The notes under the pieces: model-generated
Databases searched by the model: none
What the model saw: only the letters and a program-made list of their open reading frames with translations
What the model was told of the DNA's origin: nothing
DNA from: an uncultured Oscillospiraceae bacterium
Lineage (GTDB): Bacteria > Bacillota > Clostridia > Oscillospirales > Ruminococcaceae
Assembly: GCA_900556255.1 (NCBI GenBank)
Contig: USNZ01000021.1
Coordinates: forward strand, 1 to 10,066
Direction of reading: 5' to 3'
DNA: 10,066 bases
Shown: positions 1-6,301 of the stretch, one piece after another
How positions within the stretch are numbered: position 1 is the first letter of the stretch
How the letters are laid out: every line of letters begins with the position of its first letter
Translations under genes and position numbers: made by a program

Positions 1-1
1 C

Positions 2-46
2 GCCCATCCGCAGAGCTATTTTGAGCTGAAGAGCAAGAACTACTAA
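2..46 (+). CDS. C-terminal tail of a possible plus-strand gene, cut by the window edge
   Basis: Reading the plus strand from base 2 gives an open frame ending AHPQSYFELKSKNY followed by TAA at 44-46. Nothing about function can be said from 14 residues. The support is contextual: the stop lies about 25 bases before a strong hairpin with a T-run on the plus strand, which is what the end of a plus-strand gene converging on the transporter operon would look like. It could equally be a chance open frame. Confidence 0.35.
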   Translation, partial: AHPQSYFELKSKNY

Positions 47-70
47 GCTATCCCCTGCCCACAAACAGAA

Positions 71-101
71 AGAGGAGCCTGACAGCAGGCTCCTCTTTTT
101 T
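71..101. terminator. Bidirectional intrinsic terminator after nupQ
   Basis: AGAGGAGCCTG at 71-81 pairs perfectly with CAGGCTCCTCT at 86-96 around the loop ACAG: an 11-bp stem. On the plus strand it is followed by six T. On the minus strand it is followed by the weaker tract TTCTGTTTGT. It lies 13 bases past the stop of the last transporter gene, so it most likely ends that operon and also any plus-strand gene arriving from the left. Confidence 0.85.
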
Positions 102-113
102 GCATGCAATGTT

Positions 114-1106
114 TCAGCGTTCCTCGCGGAAGTAAGGCAGACCCAAGTGTGCGGGGGGCTGGTCCTCTTTCTTTTTGCGCATGGAAACGGCGATCAGCAC
201 CAGCACGGTGACGACGTAGGGCAGCATCTGCACCAGGTCGGTCATGTAGCTGGCCACGGAGATGTGCAGCAGCGTCGGCAAAAATTGATAGAGCCAATAG
301 AGCAGACCGAACAGGTAAGAACCCCAGATGGCGTTGAGCGGCTTCCAGGTAGTAAAGATGACCAGAGCCACGGCCAGCCAGCCCAAAGCCTCGATCTGGC
401 CTGTGGTAGCCCAGATGCCCTGGTTGTAGTCCAGCACATAGTACAGACCGCCGATGCCGCAGATGCCCGCACCGATGCAGGTTGCCAGATATTTGTACAG
501 GGTGACGTTGATGCCCGCTGCGTCAGCGGTGGCGGGGTTTTCGCCCACGGCGCGCAGGTTCAGACCTGCGCGGGTGCGTGTCAGGAACCAGTGCAGCACG
601 ATAGCCAGCACGATGGCGGCATAGGCAAGAAAGCCATAGCTGAACACCGTGCTGCCCAGATCGCCCAGACCCGACAGGACGGGAATTTTGGCGGCAAACG
701 CCTTGTTGGCAACGGGGGCGGCGGAGTAGCTGGCACCGTTCAGAATGAACACGCCGAAGAAGTTCGCCACACCCATGCCGAAGGTGGTCAACGCCAAGCC
801 AGTGACGTTCTGGTTGGCGCGCAGCGAAATGGTCAGGAAGGCGTAAATCAGGCCGCCCAGCATCGAGGCCACAATGGCAAAGAACAGGGCGATCAGGACG
901 CTGACCAAGCCGTTGGGGTTGGGTACGCTGTTTTCATACGCCCAGGCGCTGGCAAAGCCGGCAAAGCCGCCCAGATACATAATACCGGGCACACCCAGGT
1001 TCAGGTTGCCGGATTTTTCGGTCAGGGTTTCGCCCAAGGCGCCGTACATAATAATGGTGCCGAAAGGAATGGCACGCATGATCCATGCAACTAAGCTGCT
1101 GTGCAT
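114..1106 (-). CDS. nupQ: BMP-type (nucleoside/simple sugar) ABC transporter permease, second subunit
   Basis: This 330-residue inner-membrane permease resembles NupQ/YufQ, the second permease of importers that use a BMP-family lipoprotein. Several long hydrophobic segments are visible (about 15-25, 70-92, 103-123, 156-176, 206-224, 240-256, 262-282 and 293-308). The N-terminal LNLGVPGIM (35-43) matches the family motif LNLGVEGMM, with Pro in place of Glu. The cytoplasmic coupling loop at 181-200 contains RAVGENP and DAAGIN, the EAA-like region that contacts the ATPase. The tail after 309 is basic then polar and should be cytoplasmic. The ATG at 1106 follows the nupP stop by two bases, and its AGGAGG site lies inside the end of nupP, so the two are translationally coupled. 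The family assignment is firm. The substrate (purine nucleosides are most likely by analogy with NupNOPQ and PnrA systems) is inferred. Confidence 0.9.
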   Translation of the reverse strand: MHSSLVAWIMRAIPFGTIIMYGALGETLTEKSGNLNLGVPGIMYLGGFAGFASAWAYENSVPNPNGLVSVLIALFFAIVASMLGGLIYAFLTISLRANQNVTGLALTTFGMGVANFFGVFILNGASYSAAPVANKAFAAKIPVLSGLGDLGSTVFSYGFLAYAAIVLAIVLHWFLTRTRAGLNLRAVGENPATADAAGINVTLYKYLATCIGAGICGIGGLYYVLDYNQGIWATTGQIEALGWLAVALVIFTTWKPLNAIWGSYLFGLLYWLYQFLPTLLHISVASYMTDLVQMLPYVVTVLVLIAVSMRKKKEDQPPAHLGLPYFREER

Positions 1107-1108
1107 AA

Positions 1109-2212
1109 TTACTTGCCCTCCTTATGTGCACCGCGGGGAATGACGCGGTAGTTGATAAAGAACTCGCTGCCCAGAATAAAGAACAGGATGACGCCGGTGA
1201 TGATATCGGCGGCGTACTCGTTCAGCGAGTAGGCGGAGGCGATCTCGGAGGCACCGCGCTCCAGGAAAACGAGCAGGAAGGAAATCAGCGCCATGGAGAA
1301 GGTATTGAACTTGGCAAGCCACGCCACAATGATGGCGGTAAAGCCGCGCCCGCCCGCCGAGGTGGTGGAGATGGTCTGGTCTTTACCGGCAACGATCAAA
1401 AAGCCGCACAGGCCGCAAATCAGGCCGGACAGCATCATGGTGCGGATGGTGACCTTGCGCACATTGATGCCGGCGTAGCGGGCGGTGTTTTCGCTTTCGC
1501 CCACAACGCTGATCTCATACCCCTGTTTGAGGTATTTCAGGTAGCCGTACATAGCGAACATCAGCACAAACACCACGATGATGTTGATGGTGTAGCGCTG
1601 CCCCAAAATAATGGGGAACCAGCCCGCCTTGGTGGATTTGTTCAGTGTGCCGAGGCTGGACGCCTGACCGCGCATAATGTTGGTGGCGCACGCCACAATG
1701 CTGGTGGCAACGTAGTTCATCATCAGGGTGAACAGGGTCTCGTTGGTGTTCCAGCGCGCCTTGAACCAAGCAGGCACAAACGCCCACAGCGCACCGGCGG
1801 CCATACTGCCGACGGCCATAGCGGCAAACAGCAGCGGGGCGGGCAGGTTGCTGCCCAGGTAGACCATGATCAAGGCGGAGACAAGACCGCCGACGAGGAT
1901 CTGCCCCTCGCCGCCGCAGTTCCAGAAACGCATCTTGAAGGCGGGCGCAAGCGCAATGCCGACGCACAGCAAAATGGAAAGGTCACGCAGCATCCAGTTA
2001 AAGCGGGTGGTGTTGGCAAAGGTGCCGTTCCACATAACGCCGTAGACCGAAAGCGGGTTCAGCCCGGTGACAAAAAAGATAAACATAGCGTCCACGACCA
2101 GCGCCAGCAAAATGGCGACGGCGCGCACCAGAATTTTTTGCGGCAGCGTGGTGCCCTCGCGCTTGGCAATGCGCAGCAGCGGCTCATGCGACGCGGTTAC
2201 GGTTTGGCTCAT
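1109..2212 (-). CDS. nupP: BMP-type (nucleoside/simple sugar) ABC transporter permease, first subunit
   Basis: A 367-residue permease resembling NupP/YufP, partner of nupQ in a heterodimeric membrane channel. After a polar N-terminus, hydrophobic spans begin at about 29. NCGGEGQ (98-104) corresponds to the family motif NIGGEGQ, NETLFTLMMNYVA (157-169) to the conserved NEVISTLMLNYVA segment, and the coupling loop at 231-250 carries VVGESENTARYAGIN, which docks on the ATPase. The ATG at 2212 was chosen over an in-frame start at 2329. It has a strong GAGGAGGAG site a few bases upstream and overlaps the nupO stop as ATGA, the usual sign of translational coupling, whereas the longer form would read through 118 bases of nupO. 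The family is clear. The substrate is inferred from the operon. Confidence 0.9.
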   Translation of the reverse strand: MSQTVTASHEPLLRIAKREGTTLPQKILVRAVAILLALVVDAMFIFFVTGLNPLSVYGVMWNGTFANTTRFNWMLRDLSILLCVGIALAPAFKMRFWNCGGEGQILVGGLVSALIMVYLGSNLPAPLLFAAMAVGSMAAGALWAFVPAWFKARWNTNETLFTLMMNYVATSIVACATNIMRGQASSLGTLNKSTKAGWFPIILGQRYTINIIVVFVLMFAMYGYLKYLKQGYEISVVGESENTARYAGINVRKVTIRTMMLSGLICGLCGFLIVAGKDQTISTTSAGGRGFTAIIVAWLAKFNTFSMALISFLLVFLERGASEIASAYSLNEYAADIITGVILFFILGSEFFINYRVIPRGAHKEGK

Positions 2213-3753
2213 ACTTGCTCCTCCTCTGCCAGACGGGTCATGCGCAGACCGACTTCCTCCTTGGTGGCCTTGCGGCCGTCCAAAATCCCGTTGACCTTGC
2301 CGCCGCAAAGTACCAGGATGCGGTCGCACAGCTCCAGCAGGACGTCGAGGTCTTCACCTACATAAATAACTGCTACACCGTTCTTTTTCTGCTCGTTCAG
2401 CAGGCGGTAGATGGTGTAGGAGGTGTTGATGTCCAGCCCGCGCACGGCGTAGGCGGTCATCAGCACAATGGGGTTGGCGGCCAGTTCGCGGCCGACCAGT
2501 ACCTTTTGTACGTTGCCGCCCGACAGGCGGGAGACGGGGGTGTTCAAGTCGGGGGTGACAACACCCAACTCGCGCTGAATGGTCTCGGCCAGATCATGCG
2601 GGGTCTTGCGGTCCACCAGCGGGGAATTACCGCTGCCGTAGCTTTTCAGCATCATGTTGTCGGTCATGCCCATGGAGCCGACCAGCCCCATGCCCAGGCG
2701 GTCCTCCGGCACGAAGGACAGGTGGATGCCCGCCTCGCGGATGGCCTTGGGGGTCTTGCCCACCAGTTCGATCGGCTCATCTTCTTTTTCGGGGGCAAAG
2801 AATTGAATGGCTGTCGATGGCTCGACAGGCTGCAAACCGGCGATGGCCTCCAGCAATTCCTTCTGGCCGTTGCCGGAAATGCCCGCAATGCCCAGGATTT
2901 CACCGCCGTACACGGCAAAGCTGGCGTCGTCCAACACGGTGATGCCGTCGGCATTGCGCACGGTCAGGTTGCGGATGTCCAGACGCTTTACACGGTCGAC
3001 AGGCTCGGGACGCTCGATATTCAGCTCGACCTTTTCACCGACCATCATCTCGGTCAGCTTTGCCTCGGTGGCGTCCTTGGTGTCAATGTCGCCCACATAC
3101 TCGCCCTTGCGCAGAATGGCCACGCGGTCGCTGATAGCCAGCACCTCGTGCAGCTTGTGGGTAATGATGATGACCGCCTTGCCGTCCGCCTTCATGTTGC
3201 GGATGACGGCAAACAGGCGCTCGGTTTCCTGCGGGGTCAAAACCGCCGTGGGTTCGTCCAAAATCAGAATATCGGCACCGCGGTACAGCACCTTGACGAT
3301 TTCCAGCGTCTGCTTCTGGCTGACGCTCATCTCGTAGACCTTCTGGTCAAGATCCAGCGCAAACTGGTATTTTTCGCAGATGGCGCGGGCCTTGTCGTGA
3401 ACCTTTTTCAGGTCAAACTTTTCGTTGCCGCCCATCGACAGGGCGATGTTTTCGGTGGCGGAAAAGACGTCCACCAACTTGAAGTGCTGGTGGATCATAC
3501 CGATGCCCAGGTCCAGCGCGTCGCGGGGAGAACGAATGGTGACAGGCTCGTCGTTTACGTAGATATCGCCCTCATCGGGAAAATAAATACCCGCGATCAT
3601 ATTCATCAGGGTGGTTTTGCCGCTGCCGTTCTCGCCCAGCAGGGACAAGATCTCGCCGCGGCGTACCCCCAGCGAAACATCCTTGTTGGCCACAACGGAA
3701 CCAAAGGTCTTGGTGACGTGCTCCAAGCGTACAGCGTATTCGGTCTGCGCCAT
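2209..3753 (-). CDS. nupO: BMP-type ABC transporter ATP-binding protein with two nucleotide-binding domains
   Basis: A 514-residue cytoplasmic ATPase with two ABC domains in one chain, the normal size and layout for NupO/RbsA/MglA-type importers. Domain 1 has Walker A GENGSGKTT (40-48), Q-loop Q89, signature region MSVSQKQ (142-148, the usual degenerate form), Walker B ILILDEP (162-168) and H199. Domain 2 starts near 258. Its P-loop is degenerate (GISGNGQKEL, 291-300), its signature is intact (LSGGN, 410-414), and its Walker B/D-loop region reads LMTAYAVRGLD (431-441) instead of the usual LIAAQPTRGLD, so this site is probably non-catalytic. The ATG at 3753 is preceded by GAGAGGAG. An in-frame start at 3822 was rejected because it lies in the hairpin next to the preceding gene and lacks a ribosome binding site. 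It powers uptake through nupP/nupQ. The sugar or nucleoside substrate cannot be read from the ATPase. Confidence 0.93.
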   Translation of the reverse strand: MAQTEYAVRLEHVTKTFGSVVANKDVSLGVRRGEILSLLGENGSGKTTLMNMIAGIYFPDEGDIYVNDEPVTIRSPRDALDLGIGMIHQHFKLVDVFSATENIALSMGGNEKFDLKKVHDKARAICEKYQFALDLDQKVYEMSVSQKQTLEIVKVLYRGADILILDEPTAVLTPQETERLFAVIRNMKADGKAVIIITHKLHEVLAISDRVAILRKGEYVGDIDTKDATEAKLTEMMVGEKVELNIERPEPVDRVKRLDIRNLTVRNADGITVLDDASFAVYGGEILGIAGISGNGQKELLEAIAGLQPVEPSTAIQFFAPEKEDEPIELVGKTPKAIREAGIHLSFVPEDRLGMGLVGSMGMTDNMMLKSYGSGNSPLVDRKTPHDLAETIQRELGVVTPDLNTPVSRLSGGNVQKVLVGRELAANPIVLMTAYAVRGLDINTSYTIYRLLNEQKKNGVAVIYVGEDLDVLLELCDRILVLCGGKVNGILDGRKATKEEVGLRMTRLAEEEQV

Positions 3754-3820
3754 GGTTGCAGGCTCCTCTCGTTTTTTTGTCGTTATATCGTAGGGGAAGA
3801 AAACATCGTATACAACCGCC

Positions 3821-3858
3821 AAAAGGGAAGGCTGCGAACTGGCGCAGTCTTCCCTTTT
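3821..3858 (-). terminator. Intercistronic hairpin between the binding-protein gene and nupO
   Basis: Two 16-base arms (3821-3836 and 3843-3858) pair around a 6-base loop, with one A-C mismatch on the minus transcript. The transcript then reads four U before GG, so it is a weak or partial terminator rather than a full stop. It sits 17 bases after the lipoprotein stop and 68 bases before nupO. In binding-protein operons such hairpins usually stabilise the 3' end of the binding-protein message and reduce expression of downstream genes. No convincing separate promoter for nupO was seen in this gap. Confidence 0.7.
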
Positions 3859-3874
3859 ATTACGGCGTTAGGAA

Positions 3875-5200
3875 TTAAGCAACAGGCTCGGTGTCCTCAA
3901 CAATGCCGTCAATGCGCAGGGTGAAGTAGGGGGCGGCGCGCAGCTCGCTCTCGTGGAAGTAGCCGTCAGAGACTGCCTCCTTGGTCTCGCCTGCGTAAAC
4001 AGCAACGGGAGAACCGGTGCTGAAATCGTAGTAGGTCAAATCGACGGGGGCAGACTCAACAGCCTTGCCGTCCACGGTGAACTTGCTGGTGTCAAAGACA
4101 TGCAGGGTGCCGTCCTTCAGGCCGGCCTCGACCTCGGCGACCTTCTCGGCAGTGCCCTCGGCAACCTCGGGACCCAGATCAGTGATGGCAACAGCGCCGT
4201 CCTCGTAGCCCTTAGCCCAATCCTGCGGGATGTTGCCGGCGGCAGCGCCCTCGAACAGAGCCTTGTAGTAAACGGACCAGACGTTGGTGGCGGAGGTCAG
4301 AGCAGCGGTGGGGGCGGTAGCCAGCATATCGATGTTGTAACCGATGGAGTAGCAGATGGTGCCGGCGTCCTTCTTCTTCTGGGTGGCGGCGGGGGCACCG
4401 GTGGAGTCAGCGTGCTGACCGACAATAACGGCACCGTTGGAGATCAGAGCCTCGGCGGCAGCGCCTTCCTTGTCGATGTCGAACCAGGAGTTGGTGTACA
4501 TAACTTCCATCTCGACGTCGGGGTAAACGCTCTGTACGCCGAGGAAGAAGGCGGTGTAGCCAGAAACGACCTCGGCATAGCCGAAGGCGCCGACATAGCC
4601 GATCTTGACCTTGCCGTCAGCGGTGAAGCTGTTGGGCTGGGTCTCGGGGGTCAGGGTGCCGGACTCGACCAGCTCCTTGACCTTCATGCCGGCAACAACG
4701 CCGGAGACGTAGCGGCTCTGGTACACGGCGGTAAAGGCGTTGTAGAAGTTGTCCAGGCCGGAAATGGCGGCGAAGTCGCCGGTCATGGCAACAAAGTTGA
4801 CATCGGGGTACTTCTCAGCTTCCTCAACCATGTAGGTCTGGTGGCCGTAGGAGTTGGAGATGATCAGGTTGCAGCCCTGACCGACCAGGTCCTCGGCGGC
4901 ATCGGTAGTCTCGCCGCCTTCGGGAACCTTGTATTTCCAGACGATCTGGTCATCGCTGATGCCCAACTCGGCAGCGGCTTCCTTGATGCCGTTGATGTGG
5001 GCGGCGCTGTAACCCTCGGTCTCGTCGCCCAGTACGATGGCACCGATCTTCAGGCCGGAATAGGCGTTGTCAGTATTGTCAGCGGCGGCGGTACCGTTGC
5101 TGCTGGCGGCAGCAGAGCTGCTGCCGGAAGCGGTGGAACCGCAGGCTGCCAAGCTGAACACCATAGAGGCGGCCAGCAGAATGCCCATCAATTTCTTCAT
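3875..5200 (-). CDS. bmpA: BMP-family substrate-binding lipoprotein (nucleoside/simple sugar ABC importer)
   Basis: A 441-residue exported lipoprotein that should capture the substrate outside the membrane for the nupOPQ transporter. It has a lysine-rich start, a hydrophobic core and lipobox LAAC with Cys20 as lipidation site, then a Ser/Ala-rich linker (about 21-45). The BMP/PnrA-like periplasmic fold starts with KIGAIVLGDE (51-60). Other family-like stretches are GYSAAHINGIKEA (63-75), LIISNSYGHQ (112-121), IGYVGAFGYAEVVSGY (200-215) and VIVGQHADSTG (258-268). It is longer than the usual 330-380 residues, partly because of the linker and about 50 extra C-terminal residues. The ATG at 5200 has GGGAGG eight bases upstream and a perfect signal sequence. 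An in-frame start at 5440 would put 80 unlike residues, encoded by promoter and leader, before the signal and is rejected. The substrate is probably a purine nucleoside, but this is inferred. Confidence 0.92.
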   Translation of the reverse strand: MKKLMGILLAASMVFSLAACGSTASGSSSAAASSNGTAAADNTDNAYSGLKIGAIVLGDETEGYSAAHINGIKEAAAELGISDDQIVWKYKVPEGGETTDAAEDLVGQGCNLIISNSYGHQTYMVEEAEKYPDVNFVAMTGDFAAISGLDNFYNAFTAVYQSRYVSGVVAGMKVKELVESGTLTPETQPNSFTADGKVKIGYVGAFGYAEVVSGYTAFFLGVQSVYPDVEMEVMYTNSWFDIDKEGAAAEALISNGAVIVGQHADSTGAPAATQKKKDAGTICYSIGYNIDMLATAPTAALTSATNVWSVYYKALFEGAAAGNIPQDWAKGYEDGAVAITDLGPEVAEGTAEKVAEVEAGLKDGTLHVFDTSKFTVDGKAVESAPVDLTYYDFSTGSPVAVYAGETKEAVSDGYFHESELRAAPYFTLRIDGIVEDTEPVA

Positions 5201-5338
5201 GTGTGTTATCCTCCCTAAAAAGCGTAAAACGGTTGCGGTAAACACCCTCAATGTGTCTACCATTGTAAGAAAAACAAAAAATGCGTCCCAACCTGCTGTG
5301 ACATTGCCGCAACAGGACGCATTTCTGTTTGCCTCACG
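5201..5338 (-). promoter_or_regulatory. Structured 5' leader of the BMP operon, candidate attenuator or riboswitch
   Basis: From the predicted transcription start near 5338 to the ATG there are about 138 bases with several mutually competing pairings on the minus strand: the terminator-like hairpin 5324-5279; a hairpin GTAGACAC (5260-5253) with GTGTTTAC (5245-5238); GTTGCGG (5313-5307), inside the first hairpin, perfectly complementary to CCGCAAC (5238-5232); and CAATGT (5306-5301) complementary to ACATTG (5254-5249). This is the architecture expected of transcription attenuation. I do not recognise a known aptamer; purine-riboswitch core sequences are absent. A ligand or protein partner cannot be named. 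Confidence 0.5.
5271..5324 (-). terminator. Terminator-like hairpin in the leader of the BMP operon
   Basis: On the minus strand AAATGCGTCC (5324-5315) pairs with GGACGCATTT (5288-5279). Inside, TGTTG (5314-5310) can pair with CAGCA (with one wobble) to lengthen the stem. It is followed by a U-rich tract, TTTGTTTTT-like, at 5278-5270. It lies before the gene rather than after one, 71 bases upstream of the ATG and only about 14 bases past the predicted transcription start. Confidence 0.7.
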
Positions 5339-5344
5339 GTGTAT

Positions 5345-5373
5345 ATTGTAAACGTTTGATTTTGGGTTTTCAA
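5345..5373 (-). promoter_or_regulatory. Sigma-A promoter of the BMP/nup operon
   Basis: On the minus strand TTGAAA (5373-5368) and TACAAT (5350-5345) are separated by exactly 17 bases. Each hexamer departs from consensus at one position. Transcription would start near 5338, just upstream of the leader hairpin. The surrounding sequence is AT-rich, unlike the genes on either side. Confidence 0.7.
5347..5360. promoter_or_regulatory. Candidate cre-like (LacI/CcpA-family) operator over the -10 and spacer
   Basis: The plus strand reads TGTAAACGTTTGAT, containing the 8-base palindrome AAACGTTT (5350-5357). The left half fits the cre consensus TGWAANCGNT well; the right half misses the final WCA. 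The position, overlapping the -10 box and the promoter spacer, fits a repressor site. The match is imperfect and no regulator gene is present in the window. Confidence 0.35.
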
Positions 5374-5457
5374 TGGATTTTACAGAATTGGAAAAAGTTT
5401 GGATAAAAACGGAAAATTCGTGTATATTTTGTAAAAACAATGGGCATTACTCACAAT

Positions 5458-5485
5458 AAAAAAAGGCGGAAGTCATACTTCTGCC
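5458..5485 (-). terminator. Intrinsic terminator of folT
   Basis: On the minus strand GGC-A-GAAGT (5485-5477) pairs with ACTTC-C-GCC (5473-5465) around the loop ATG, with one A-C mismatch, followed by seven T (5464-5458). It begins 28 bases after the folT stop. It separates folT from the promoter of the BMP operon. Confidence 0.8.
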
Positions 5486-5512
5486 TAAAATTTTCCGTGA
5501 AAAGTATGACTT
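5470..5512 (-). other. Alternative hairpin competing with the folT terminator
   Basis: AAGTCATACTT (5512-5502, starting just after the folT stop) is perfectly complementary over 11 bp to AAGTATGACTT (5480-5470). The second arm is made of both strands and the loop of the terminator hairpin, so the two structures exclude each other. The long form could act as an antiterminator, as a second terminator form (the T-run still follows six bases later), or as 3'-end protection. Confidence 0.55.
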
Positions 5513-5513
5513 T

Positions 5514-6095
5514 TCACCCGCGTTTGTGCAAATACTTGCGGTCAAGACCCATGCGTTCGGCAGCAGTAAGCGCTGCCCACATCAAAAACACTTCGATGGG
5601 CAGCATCGTCGTGTTCTTGATAAAGCCGCTGGTGGCGTAATAGACGTAACCCTTGCCGTACAGCATGGCCTTCCACACGCTGCCCAGCAAAACGTTGCTG
5701 CCGTAGTTGATGATAAGGCGCACTGCGATAATGCGCAGCAGCGTGGGGCGGCGCTTATACAGCAGCACACCGTAGATCAGCCCCGACAAAACGGCGGTAA
5801 GCAGATAGCCCGGGAAATACGGTTCGCCGTAACCCGCCAAAAGAAAGCCGACCGAATCGATGATGCCGCCGGCAATCATACCTACCACGGGGCCGTAGTA
5901 GGCGCAGCCCAGCGAAACGACCACAAAGCTGAAGTAAATTTTAAGGCTGGGGCCTAGGATATAAACAGGAAAGCTTTCCAGCACGATGGCCATGGCGCAC
6001 ACTAGACCGGAAAAGGCCAGTACGCGGACGTTGCGAAGCTCTGCCCTGGCGCTTTGCCAGTAAGCGGCAGAAAGGACGGACGGATTTTGCTGCAT
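5514..6095 (-). CDS. folT: ECF transporter S component for folate (FolT)
   Basis: A 193-residue membrane protein of the folate-family S components. These bind folate and dock on a shared energizing module (EcfT with two EcfA ATPases), not encoded here, as is normal for group II ECF systems. The N-terminal region SARAELRNVRVLAFSGLVCAM (15-35) has the form that recruits the energizing module. YILGPSLKIYFSF (45-57), YYGPVVGMIAGGIID (66-80) and GEPYFPGYLLTAVLSGLIYG (90-109) match the conserved folate S-component core. About six hydrophobic spans fit the fold. The ATG at 6095 has AGGAGG eight bases upstream. The THF riboswitch directly upstream is independent evidence for folate as substrate. The gene stands alone as a unit, closed by a terminator. 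Confidence 0.93.
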   Translation of the reverse strand: MQQNPSVLSAAYWQSARAELRNVRVLAFSGLVCAMAIVLESFPVYILGPSLKIYFSFVVVSLGCAYYGPVVGMIAGGIIDSVGFLLAGYGEPYFPGYLLTAVLSGLIYGVLLYKRRPTLLRIIAVRLIINYGSNVLLGSVWKAMLYGKGYVYYATSGFIKNTTMLPIEVFLMWAALTAAERMGLDRKYLHKRG

Positions 6096-6103
6096 AAAAA
6101 ATA

Positions 6104-6142
6104 CCTCCTCATTTTACGCGGCTTGCCGCATAAAACAGGAGG
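6104..6142 (-). promoter_or_regulatory. Shine-Dalgarno-sequestering hairpin of folT
   Basis: On the minus strand CCTCCT (6142-6137) is perfectly complementary to the folT ribosome binding site AGGAGG (6109-6104). Between them a 10-bp stem (6135-6126 with 6121-6112, one G-U wobble, loop CAAG) brings the arms together, leaving one bulged G and one wobble. No T-run follows, so the switch should act on translation initiation, not termination. UUUUGCCU (6147-6140), which includes part of the anti-SD arm, is also complementary to AGGCAAAA inside the aptamer (6228-6221). Confidence 0.75.
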
Positions 6143-6187
6143 CAAAAGAGTGTGCACGGGCACACCCCCGTTGCACTACATCATGCA

Positions 6188-6286
6188 GCAGTGGGATGCG
6201 AAAACCGTACCGCAGGCGTGTTTTGCCTTTCGTCCCGCCACAACTCCCCGTTGGTCAGGCACTTTACGCACGGTTCTCTACTCTGC
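6188..6286 (-). ncRNA. Class-I tetrahydrofolate (folT) riboswitch aptamer
   Basis: The minus strand holds the THF-riboswitch landmarks in order: GCAGAGTAG at 6286-6278 (consensus GGAGAGUAG), GCGTAAAGTG near 6269-6260, a hairpin CAAC-GGGGA-GTTG (6253-6241), GACGAAAGG, a second hairpin AGGC (6228-6225) with GCCT (6217-6214), GCGGTACGGTT, and the 3' signature GCATCCCACTGC (6199-6188; consensus UGCAUCCGCUCC). P1 is GCAG with CUGC, P2 is AACCGU (6275-6270) with ACGGUU (6208-6203). It lies 92 bases upstream of folT, its expected target. Binding of reduced folate should lower FolT production through the SD-sequestering hairpin. Confidence 0.92.
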
Positions 6287-6301
6287 GAAAATTTTGCTCA
6301 G

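Noticed and set aside
2213..2329. N-terminal extension of nupP to 2329
   Set aside because: It lies inside nupO. The start at 2212 has a strong ribosome binding site and the ATGA overlap typical of coupled genes.
3754..3822. N-terminal extension of nupO to 3822
   Set aside because: It starts in the intercistronic hairpin with no ribosome binding site. The shorter form begins where the family normally begins.
147..3924. Long plus-strand open frames (for example 147-1094, 1124-2365, 2215-3924) opposite the transporter genes
   Set aside because: They are antisense shadows of clearly homologous minus-strand genes. Their Gln/His/Gly-rich translations resemble no protein family, and they run across several genes and intergenic hairpins.
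5201..5350. Purine (guanine/adenine/2'-dG) riboswitch before the nucleoside-type transporter
   Set aside because: Expected from the gene context, but the conserved three-way-junction sequences could not be found on the minus strand.
5201..5440. N-terminal extension of the BMP lipoprotein to an ATG at 5440
   Set aside because: It would encode 80 residues from promoter and leader sequence before a perfect lipoprotein signal that has its own ribosome binding site.
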